A stretch of DNA of 64,000 bases from Hymenobacter fodinae (GTDB lineage: Bacteria > Bacteroidota > Bacteroidia > Cytophagales > Hymenobacteraceae): the NCBI RefSeq assembly GCF_004745825.1, contig NZ_SRLA01000008.1, forward strand, positions 62,001 to 126,000, written 5' to 3'. Position numbers and translations under genes: made by a program. Shown in pieces: positions 7,528 to 13,973 of the stretch (its first letter is position 1; each line of letters begins with the position of its first letter). Below the pieces are notes generated by a model. That model was given only the letters and a program-made list of their open reading frames with translations, ran no database searches and was not told the DNA's origin.

Positions 7528-8634
7528 TTACGCCTGCGCAGCCACGCTGTTCCCGTCGTACCAGCGGCGCCGAAACCAGAAGGCTAGGTTGACCAGTGCA
7601 ATTAGTGCCGGCACTTCAATCAGCGGCCCGATTACGCCCGCAAACGCCTGCCCCGAGTTGAGCCCGAACACGCCAATGGCCACCGCAATGGCCAACTCAA
7701 AGTTGTTGCCCGTCGCCGTAAAGGCAATGCTGGCATTCTCGGCGTAATCGGCCCCCAGGTACTTGCCCGCCGCGAAGCTGAGCACGAACATGATGCCGAA
7801 GTACAGGGCCAGCGGCAACGCAATGCGCAGCACGTCCAGCGGCACCTGCACGATGCTTTCCCCCTTGAGGCTGAACATGACCACGATGGTGAGCAGCAGC
7901 GCTACCAGCGTCACGGGACTGATGGCCGGGATGAAGACCTGCTCGTACCACTCATTTCCTTTGAGCCGACGCAACACTAGGCGCGACAGAAAGCCCGCGG
8001 CAAACGGAATGCCCAAGTACACCAGCACGCTCTGCGCGATGTTCCCAATGCCAATGTGTACCGCGTACCCTTTCAGCCCGAAGTAAGGCGGCAGCACGGA
8101 GATGAACAGCCAGGCCAGCAGGGAGTAAAACAGCACCTGAAAGATGGAGTTGAGTGCTACTAGCCCGGCCGCGTATTCCCGCGAGCCGTCGGCCAGGTCG
8201 TTCCATACCAGCACCATGGCAATGCAGCGGGCAATGCCAATGAGAATCAGGCCCATCATGTACTCGGGCTTGTCGGGCAGCAGCCAGATAGCCAGAAAGA
8301 ACATCAGCAGCGGGCCGAGTATCCAGTTCAGGAACAGCGAGAGGCCAATGATGCGCGTGTTCTTGAACACCGTCGGCAGCTGCTCATACTTCACCTTGGC
8401 CAGTGGCGGGTACATCATCAGAATCAGCCCTACGGCCAGCGGCACGTTCACCGTGCCCACCGAGAAGTAGTTGATAGCCCCGTTGATGCCCGGCACCATA
8501 TAGCCCAGGGCCACGCCCAGCGCCATGGCCAGGAATATCCACAGGGTCAGCCCCCGGTCTAGGCCCGAGAGTTTCTTTTCCGCCAGCGCGGCCGGAGCCG
8601 GCGCGGCGGGCAAATGTTGATTCAAAGTCGTCAT
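7528..8634 (-). CDS. acr3: ACR3-family arsenite efflux transporter
   Basis: The product is a 368-residue membrane protein with about ten hydrophobic segments. It carries the ACR3 signature GIARCIAMVLVWNDLADG, whose Cys is essential for As(III) transport in the family, and the later FTATGNNFELAIAVAI plus IGPLIEVPAL with the conserved Glu. It exports arsenite at the inner membrane using the proton gradient. The frame extends upstream, but the ATG at 8634, 14 bases after the acetyltransferase stop, matches the family start. It is the last gene of the reverse ars operon. Confidence 0.92.
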   Translation of the reverse strand: MTTLNQHLPAAPAPAALAEKKLSGLDRGLTLWIFLAMALGVALGYMVPGINGAINYFSVGTVNVPLAVGLILMMYPPLAKVKYEQLPTVFKNTRIIGLSLFLNWILGPLLMFFLAIWLLPDKPEYMMGLILIGIARCIAMVLVWNDLADGSREYAAGLVALNSIFQVLFYSLLAWLFISVLPPYFGLKGYAVHIGIGNIAQSVLVYLGIPFAAGFLSRLVLRRLKGNEWYEQVFIPAISPVTLVALLLTIVVMFSLKGESIVQVPLDVLRIALPLALYFGIMFVLSFAAGKYLGADYAENASIAFTATGNNFELAIAVAIGVFGLNSGQAFAGVIGPLIEVPALIALVNLAFWFRRRWYDGNSVAAQA

Positions 8635-8648
8635 AAAAAGCAGTTGTA

Positions 8649-9143
8649 TTAAGCGATGCCGACGGTCGGGCTGCGCCGCTCCATCTGCACCGTGTTGCGC
8701 CACACGCCGTGGTGCTGGCCGATTCGTTCGCGGTGCCCAATCACCCGGAACCCCGCCTGCGTGTGCAGGCCGATGCTGGCTTTATTCTCTTCAAACGTGC
8801 CGGCCTGCAGCGTCCAGATGCCATGAGCTTCCGAATCCGCAATCAGGGCCTGCAGCAGCTGCCGGCCCACGCCTTGGCCCCGCGCCTCGGCCCCGATGTA
8901 GATGCTGATTTCGGCCACCCCGCCGTACACGCAGCGGCTCGATACCGGCGAGAGCGCCGCCCAGCCCAGCACCGTGCCAGCCTCGTCCACCGCCACCAGC
9001 CGGCTATGGCCCAGGTGGGCGGTATCCCATGCTTCCCAGGCCGGTGCCTGCGTTTCAAACGTGGCATTTCCCGTCGCAATGCCAGCTTCGTAAATGGCCT
9101 TTACCGCCGGCCAGTGCGCGTCCGTCATCGGAATAATCGTCAT
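8649..9143 (-). CDS. GNAT N-acetyltransferase, ArsN/Pat-like
   Basis: The product is a 164-residue single GNAT domain. The acetyl-CoA loop is RGQGVGRQLLQ near residue 90, preceded by EISIYIG. The start (IIPMTDAHWPAVKAIYEAGI) and TFETQAP resemble phosphinothricin acetyltransferases. ArsN1-type members of this family in ars operons acetylate arsinothricin or related trivalent arsenicals; that substrate is inferred from context. Spacing is 12 bases from the phosphoesterase and 14 bases to acr3. Confidence 0.8.
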   Translation of the reverse strand: MTIIPMTDAHWPAVKAIYEAGIATGNATFETQAPAWEAWDTAHLGHSRLVAVDEAGTVLGWAALSPVSSRCVYGGVAEISIYIGAEARGQGVGRQLLQALIADSEAHGIWTLQAGTFEENKASIGLHTQAGFRVIGHRERIGQHHGVWRNTVQMERRSPTVGIA

Positions 9144-9155
9144 GGCAGAATCCGT

Positions 9156-9929
9156 TTAATAGGCGTTACGGAGCATGTCCGCGTATTCGTTGGGCAGCGG
9201 CGAGGCCTCGACGGCCTGCGCTGCCTTCTCCACGTCGTACTCAACCCGCACCAGCTCCGAGCGCACACTGTTAGGGTCCGTCAGCTGGGTGTTTTCGTCC
9301 AAGTGCAGCAGTTGGTAAGCGGCCCGCGGGTCGCCGTCCTTGGGCTTGCCCACCGAGCCAATGTTGAGCGCGTGGCGGTAGCGGGTTTCACCCTCGTGCT
9401 CGTAGGCAAACGTGCGGTGATAGGGCTTGTGGGTGTGCCCAAATAGCAGGATGTCGGCGTTGGCATCGGCCAGCACCCGCAGGAAGCTGGCCTCGGGCCG
9501 GTCCTCGAACAGGTACTCGTTAATTTTGCGTGGGGAGCCGTGCACCATCAGCAGGCTCAGCGTGTAGGGCTCCTCCTGAAAGTCCAGCCGCATGTGCTTG
9601 GGCAGGTAGCGTAGGTAGCGCCGCTCGTCCGGGCCGACGATGTGATTCGTGTACGCAATGCTCTGCGCACCCAGTCCCTTTTCCACATCGGTTTTGTAGG
9701 CGCAGCCGCAGTTCTCGCTGGCCAGCCCGATGCCCTGGTCGTAGTTGCCGGCCAGCGTCGGGATGCCGCGCCGCCTCACCTCGTTCACCACCTCGTTGGG
9801 CCAGGGGGCGTAGCCCACCAAGTCGCCCAAACAAAAAATCATGTCGGGGCGGCGCTGCTCCATATCGGCCAGCACCGCTTCCAGCGCCGGCAGGTTGCCG
9901 TGCACGTCGGAGAAAAAGGCAATTGTCAT
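9156..9929 (-). CDS. Metallophosphoesterase, YfcE/MJ0936-like
   Basis: The product is a 257-residue cytosolic enzyme with all calcineurin-like metal-site motifs in order: SDVHGN (D8, H10), GDLVGY, AGNYDQG, MVHGSP and FGHTHKP, with a final NIGSVGKP. The catalytic site looks intact. The substrate is unknown, but its placement between DUF6428 and the acetyltransferase suggests a role in handling an arsenical phosphate analogue or conjugate (inference). The C-terminal 40 residues are a less conserved extension. Confidence 0.8.
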   Translation of the reverse strand: MTIAFFSDVHGNLPALEAVLADMEQRRPDMIFCLGDLVGYAPWPNEVVNEVRRRGIPTLAGNYDQGIGLASENCGCAYKTDVEKGLGAQSIAYTNHIVGPDERRYLRYLPKHMRLDFQEEPYTLSLLMVHGSPRKINEYLFEDRPEASFLRVLADANADILLFGHTHKPYHRTFAYEHEGETRYRHALNIGSVGKPKDGDPRAAYQLLHLDENTQLTDPNSVRSELVRVEYDVEKAAQAVEASPLPNEYADMLRNAY

Positions 9930-9963
9930 CAGAAACGAAGAAGAAATGCGGGGATTTAAGCAA

Positions 9964-9993
9964 AACGGCGCTGCCCTGTAGGGTAGCGCCGTT
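9964..9993 (-). terminator. Stem-loop between DUF6428 and metallophosphoesterase genes
   Basis: Thirteen-base arms at 9964-9976 and 9981-9993 pair at 12 of 13 positions around a TGTA loop. Read on the reverse strand the stem is followed by TTTTG. It may attenuate or partially terminate the ars transcript after DUF6428. Confidence 0.55.
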
Positions 9994-10001
9994 AAGAGCG
10001 G

Positions 10002-10460
10002 TTAGCAGCACCCGCCGCCTGGGGTGCAGCAGGCGGTTTGCAGTTGCGGGAGCGCAATCTGGTGTTCCGCAATGCCGCAGGCATCCTGTGCCAGGCAGGC
10101 CGTCTGTTTGGGCGTCAGCACGAAGTCCGTGCCGTCGAACGCAAGGCCGAATTTGCCAATGGTGTCCTGCTGGTATTCTACCTCGATGTCCAGGTCCTCG
10201 CTGCCGAGAATCTTCTCCGAGAGCTTCAGAATGTGCAGGAATTTCTGTGGGGCCAGTCGGTGGTCGTAGTCGCCGGCTTCCCACAGCTGAAAGTTGGCCA
10301 CGGTTTCCCGACGTTCTACGCCGCCGCAGTCGATGAAATGCTTGCTCACTAAGCCTACTTCCGTCACGTGGAAGTGGGATGGCAGGTAATCGCCGGTGGG
10401 CAGGCGGAAGTTAACGGCGTCGAGTCCGGCCAGGGACTGCTTCATTTCGGAGATTTTCAT
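10002..10460 (-). CDS. DUF6428 family protein
   Basis: The product is 152 residues and soluble. It contains RLPTGDYLPSHFHVTEVG near residue 20, CGGVERRETVANFQLWEAGDYDHRL in the middle, and a Cys-rich end ACCTPGGGCC. This family recurs right after arsR in Bacteroidota arsenic operons; function unknown. The terminal CC-GGG-CC could bind As(III) or another soft metal (inference). It starts 29 bases after the arsR2 stop. Confidence 0.75.
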   Translation of the reverse strand: MKISEMKQSLAGLDAVNFRLPTGDYLPSHFHVTEVGLVSKHFIDCGGVERRETVANFQLWEAGDYDHRLAPQKFLHILKLSEKILGSEDLDIEVEYQQDTIGKFGLAFDGTDFVLTPKQTACLAQDACGIAEHQIALPQLQTACCTPGGGCC

Positions 10461-10489
10461 GGGTTGGAGCGGTTTGGTGAAGGATATGG

Positions 10490-10840
10490 TTAGCAGCCAC
10501 AGGCGTCGGCCGGCCCGCAGGCCGCGCTCGTCGTGGCCTCGATGAAAAAGGCCGTGAATTGCTGGTGCACCTGGCGCAGCAGTTCGGTATTCAAACAGTA
10601 ACAGACGGTGAGGCCATCAATTTCCCCGCGAATCAGGTCCAGGGCTTTCAGCTCCTGCAGGTGCTGAAAGACGGTGGTGCGCGAGAGCGGCAACTCCGCC
10701 GCAATGTCCCCGGAAATGCAGGTTTGCTTACTGGCCAGCAACTGAATGATGGCCACCCGGGCGGGGTGAGCCAGGGCTTTGGCCACGCGGGCCAGCTGCT
10801 GTTGCTCAGTCGTAAAGGCCGTGGTTTTCGCGGTTGTCAT
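10490..10840 (-). CDS. arsR: ArsR-family repressor of the acr3 operon
   Basis: The product is a 116-residue winged-helix protein with the recognition segment PLSRTTVFQHLQELKALDLI and dimer wing EIDGLTVCYCLN. It lacks the CxC alpha-3 site of the other ArsR: the equivalent place reads SKQTCISGDIA, with one Cys, while CYC in the wing and a C-terminal ACGPADACGC supply others. This suggests a relocated metal site, as in several As(III) sensors (inference). The ATG at 10840 is chosen because the upstream part of the open frame runs into the operators. Confidence 0.85.
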   Translation of the reverse strand: MTTAKTTAFTTEQQQLARVAKALAHPARVAIIQLLASKQTCISGDIAAELPLSRTTVFQHLQELKALDLIRGEIDGLTVCYCLNTELLRQVHQQFTAFFIEATTSAACGPADACGC

Positions 10841-10855
10841 AAAGAGGTCAGTAAC

Positions 10856-10900
10856 TATGTCGTAAATATACGACATAGTATGTCGCAAGTTTACGACATA
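10856..10900 (-). promoter_or_regulatory. Tandem ArsR operator of the acr3 operon
   Basis: There are two 22-bp palindromes in a row. At 10856-10877 the arms TATGTCGTA and TACGACATA are perfect around AATA. At 10879-10900 the arms TATGTCGCA and TACGACATA differ at one base around AGTT. Their centres are 23 bases apart, close to two helical turns. They lie just before the arsR2 start at 10840. Confidence 0.75.
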
Positions 10901-10923
10901 AGGAAAATATTTTTCACAAGGCC

Positions 10924-10977
10924 AAAAAAAAGCCTGAGCCGGCGCCGCGCAACTGCATGGACGACACGGCTCAAGCC
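10924..10977 (-). terminator. Terminator of the CsoR/P-type ATPase operon
   Basis: Reverse-strand stem between 10967-10977 and 10931-10941 (GAGCCG pairing with CGGCTC, extended with mismatches) is followed by a run of at least seven T residues on the reverse strand (10924-10930). It lies between the last gene of the operon (11002) and the arsR2 operators. Confidence 0.6.
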
Positions 10978-11001
10978 TATTTCAAGCGAATGACTAGCTA
11001 C

Positions 11002-11214
11002 CTATTTTTTGGTGCAGCAAGCGGGCACACCTGCCAACGTGCAGGCCGTGCCCTTGTCCGGGCAGTTTTTCACCAAGGGGCACTCGGGGGTGCCTTTCAG
11101 GGGGCAGTCGGCAGCGGTCGGGCTGGTAAAGCCGAACAGGACACCGCCAGAGAGCAGCACCGCAGCACTGAACATCAACGCTTTGCCTTTCCTGGCTGGG
11201 TGGTTAAAACGCAA
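11002..11214 (-). CDS. Small exported Cys-rich protein
   Basis: The product is 70 residues. A hydrophobic segment at about 13-33 (MFSAAVLLSGGVLFGFTSP) is followed by a mature part with seven cysteines in a rough repeat (ADCPLKG, PECPLVKNCP, TACTLAG, PACCTKK). It is probably membrane-anchored or periplasmic and able to bind soft metal ions. No family was recognised. It is the last gene of the reverse operon, 70 bases after the HMA chaperone. Confidence 0.55.
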   Translation of the reverse strand: MRFNHPARKGKALMFSAAVLLSGGVLFGFTSPTAADCPLKGTPECPLVKNCPDKGTACTLAGVPACCTKK

Positions 11215-11284
11215 CAGCCCGGCCCAGCGGATGATGTTAGCGGGAGAACGGACCGGGCGCCGTTAAGTAAAAGCGTTGCGTCGG

Positions 11285-11491
11285 TTAGGCTTTCTCGGCC
11301 TGGAACCCGGCGTCGGCCACAAGCGCCAGGACCTGCGCCTCGCTTAGGTCGGTGGTCACGGTTAGCACCTTGCTAGGGTTCTCCGTGTCCACTTGCCAGG
11401 AGGCAATGGCAGGCTCCCCGTTCAGAGTGGGTGTTACCGCGCGGACGCAGTTGGCGCAGTTGATGTTGGTGGTAAAGCGAAGCGTATTCAT
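11285..11491 (-). CDS. HMA-domain metallochaperone
   Basis: The product is a 68-residue stand-alone heavy-metal-associated domain with the CxxC motif in NINCANCVRAV near residues 12-15 and the beta-alpha-beta pattern of Atx1/CopZ/MerP proteins, without a signal peptide, so it is cytosolic. The open frame runs much further upstream, but MNTLRFTT at 11491 matches the family start. It could pass metal to the P-type ATPase of the same operon (inference). Confidence 0.75.
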   Translation of the reverse strand: MNTLRFTTNINCANCVRAVTPTLNGEPAIASWQVDTENPSKVLTVTTDLSEAQVLALVADAGFQAEKA

Positions 11492-11637
11492 GGGAGAAAG
11501 GAAGGTGGGGCCAGCAGTGGCCGCTTCAAATAGATAACAGCACGCATGATGGGGGAGTGCGCGCAAATAGTGCAGAATTGAGCGATGGAGTTGCAGGATT
11601 TCGCTTCCCCACCGCCCCTGCATAGTAGGGCAGTGTC

Positions 11638-12333
11638 TTAGCCGTCGAGCAGATTGATGAACACCCGCACGTAGTAGCCGCTCACAAACAGCAGGGCGAT
11701 GCCGCTCACCAGCTGAATGCCCCGCCGCCAGCGGGTCGACTGCGCCAGCGCCGTCAGCGACTTGGCAAACACGCCGGCCAGCAGGAACGGCAGGCCCCGC
11801 CCGATGCCAAAGGCCAGGGCTAGCAGCAGCCCCCGCCCCACGCTGGCCTGCCCCGCCGCCACGGCCAGCAGCAGCAGCAGCGGCGCGGCCGAGGTGCCCA
11901 GGCTGAAGATGAAGCCGTACACGAACGTGCCGCTCAGCCCCGGCTTGCGCAGGGTTTGCAGCTGGTGGGGCTTCAGGTAGGGCCCGTAAAACGCCACGAC
12001 CGCGGCCAGCAGCGAAATGCCCGCCATGGCCAGGGCCCAGTACCGCCCGAAGGACTCGGTCAGGATGACCCCCAGCCGGCCGGCCACGGCCCCGAGCACC
12101 GTCAAACTCATCACGATGCCCAGGAAGAAAGCCACCGCCACGGGCAGCCCACTGCGCTTGCTGGCCGTTTCGGAGTTCGTGCTCACCAGGCCCGCCAGCC
12201 CCAGGCCCACGGGCAGCGAGCACGGGCACACGCTGCAGGCCACCACGCCGGCCATTACGGCCAGCAGCGCGGAGACACCCGGGCCCCCGGCCAACGAAGC
12301 GGCCGATTGGTGCAGGAAATCTTCTAAGCTCAT
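11638..12333 (-). CDS. CcdA/DsbD-like membrane thiol-disulfide transporter
   Basis: The product is a 231-residue protein with about six hydrophobic helices. The first helix carries ACSVCPCSLPVGLGLAG, a Cys-Pro-Cys arrangement like the CcdA/DsbD transmembrane core that moves electrons across the inner membrane. A second region GTSAAPLLLLLAV is also family-like, although the paired second Cys is not visible there. It overlaps the upstream MerP-like gene by four bases (ATGA). Delivery of reducing power to periplasmic metal-binding thiols is the inferred role. A CcdA-like metal exporter is the alternative. Confidence 0.7.
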   Translation of the reverse strand: MSLEDFLHQSAASLAGGPGVSALLAVMAGVVACSVCPCSLPVGLGLAGLVSTNSETASKRSGLPVAVAFFLGIVMSLTVLGAVAGRLGVILTESFGRYWALAMAGISLLAAVVAFYGPYLKPHQLQTLRKPGLSGTFVYGFIFSLGTSAAPLLLLLAVAAGQASVGRGLLLALAFGIGRGLPFLLAGVFAKSLTALAQSTRWRRGIQLVSGIALLFVSGYYVRVFINLLDG

Positions 12334-12695
12334 TTGCCGGTGACGGTGGTCAGCGCGCCGGCCTTGTAGCCCTTGGCGTTGACAGCGGCCTGAATCTGCT
12401 CCGGCTTCACCTTTTGGGGGTCGTAGGCCACCGTGGCCGTGCGCTGCTCCAGGCTCACGGCGACCGTTGAGATGCCATCGAGGCCCTTGAGGGTTTGCTT
12501 GACGTTGGATACGCACGAGCCGCAGGACATGCCTTCGATGGGCAGCGTGGCGGTGGTGTAGCCCACGAGCTGGGCGGGTGTTTTAGCCGCCGGCGCTGCC
12601 TGCGAAGGCGTTTGCTGCCCGCAGGCCGTCGTGGCCAGGCTCAGGGTAAACAGGGCGCCCAGCAGGACGGATTTGGAAGCATTGAATGCGAACAT
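12330..12695 (-). CDS. MerP-like HMA lipoprotein
   Basis: The product is 121 residues. A lipoprotein signal peptide ends in LATTACGQQ, with the Cys near residue 25. An HMA domain follows with IEGMSCGSCVSNVKQTL, the metal-binding CxxC near residue 58, and the typical AVNAKGYKAG end. It is thus a lipid-anchored periplasmic or surface metal scavenger, equivalent to MerP or a CopZ-type domain. It is translationally coupled to the CcdA-like gene. Confidence 0.8.
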   Translation of the reverse strand: MFAFNASKSVLLGALFTLSLATTACGQQTPSQAAPAAKTPAQLVGYTTATLPIEGMSCGSCVSNVKQTLKGLDGISTVAVSLEQRTATVAYDPQKVKPEQIQAAVNAKGYKAGALTTVTGK

Positions 12696-12746
12696 GGGGA
12701 GGGAATGTTGAAGTAGTGAAACGGAGAAGACTGGTTGGCGCTCCGG

Positions 12747-13973
12747 TTAAGCCGGAGCCCGGGTTTCGGATTTAAACAAGTGGGTAGCAGCCAGAGCCAG
12801 CCCCGCTTCAAACACGGTGAAAGCGAGCAGTGCGGCGGGCAAGCCAGCTCGCAAGGCTTCGCCGAACAGCCAGCTGCCAAGCCCAAAGCCCACAAACAGG
12901 GCGAACACGTTCAGGCCCATGGCTTGCCCGGGCCGCTCCTTGCCCACGTCGGTAACAATGGCGGCCAGCAGCGGCTGCGTCAAATCGTAGCCCAGGGAAA
13001 GCACCGTCACGGCCAGCACGGCAACTGCCAGTGGCAGGTCAGCCCGCAGCAGCAACGTGGCCAGGGCACTGAGGGCCAGGCCGGCCGGAATTAGCCAGCG
13101 CCGGCCCCAGCGGTCGGCTAGTCGCCCGATGAACGGCCCCAGCAGAAAGCCCGGCAGGCCGTAGCCCACCAGCGCCAGCCCGATGCCGATTTCACCCAGC
13201 CCAAAGCGTTGCTGGAAATACAGCGCTAACCAGGTAAACACGCCGCCGTGGAAAATGCTGTTCAACAGTACGTAGACGTAGGTACGTGCCCCGCGCCCGC
13301 TGCCCAGCAGCTGCCCGTAGCCCGCCACCACGGCCCGCCAGGGGGACGGCGCGGCGGGCGGCGGAGCCGGGGTGGTCGGAGGCACCAGGCTCCGCCGAAC
13401 AACGAACCAGACGAGCAGGCCCGCGGCGGCCACGCCCAGAAACAGGGCCCGCCAGCCCACGTAGGGTTCCAGCAGCACGCCCAGCGTAGAACCAAACGCG
13501 CTGCCGCCAGCCATGGCCCCAAACAGCCAGCCCAGCGCCCGGCCGCGCTCGCCGTAGGCAAAGCGCTTGCTCACGAGCACCAGCGCCATGGGCACCACGC
13601 CGCTTGCGCCCAGGCCGGTGACCAGCCGCCAGCCCACTAGGGCGCTGGCCGAGGACGCCGTGGCCGTCAACGCCGTCAGTGCTACGAAAGCCAGCAAACT
13701 GCCGAGCAGGATGCGCGGCGGCCCCAGCCGGTCGGCCAGCAGGCCGTAAAACAGCGTAGCCACGCCGTAAGGAATTAGGTAGGCGGGCACCGCCAGCCCC
13801 ACCGCCTGTGCCTCCACCCCGAAGAGCGTGGCCAAGCGCGGAATCAGAGGCGCCACCATGTAGGCCTGGAAAAAGACCACGAACGTGGCCGCTGCCAGGG
13901 CCCACAGCAACCGCGGCGACGAAGCCACCGCGGCGGCCGTTGTGGGAAGGGGTGTCGCTGCTACGGGCTTCAT
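12747..13973 (-). CDS. MFS transporter
   Basis: The product is 408 residues with twelve predicted membrane segments. The loop between segments 2 and 3 has GLLADRLGPPRILL, the MFS motif A (GxLaDrxGrkxxl). The N-terminal helix carries QAYMVAPLIPRLA. It belongs to the drug/metal-efflux-type MFS antiporters; the substrate is not deducible. Its start overlaps the ATPase stop by four bases (ATGA), so it is a core part of this metal operon. Confidence 0.8.
   Translation of the reverse strand: MKPVAATPLPTTAAAVASSPRLLWALAAATFVVFFQAYMVAPLIPRLATLFGVEAQAVGLAVPAYLIPYGVATLFYGLLADRLGPPRILLGSLLAFVALTALTATASSASALVGWRLVTGLGASGVVPMALVLVSKRFAYGERGRALGWLFGAMAGGSAFGSTLGVLLEPYVGWRALFLGVAAAGLLVWFVVRRSLVPPTTPAPPPAAPSPWRAVVAGYGQLLGSGRGARTYVYVLLNSIFHGGVFTWLALYFQQRFGLGEIGIGLALVGYGLPGFLLGPFIGRLADRWGRRWLIPAGLALSALATLLLRADLPLAVAVLAVTVLSLGYDLTQPLLAAIVTDVGKERPGQAMGLNVFALFVGFGLGSWLFGEALRAGLPAALLAFTVFEAGLALAATHLFKSETRAPA

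Noticed and set aside
9530..10336. Forward frame of 268 codons across the ars cluster
   Set aside because: Arg/Pro/Ser-rich antisense shadow of the metallophosphoesterase and DUF6428 genes.
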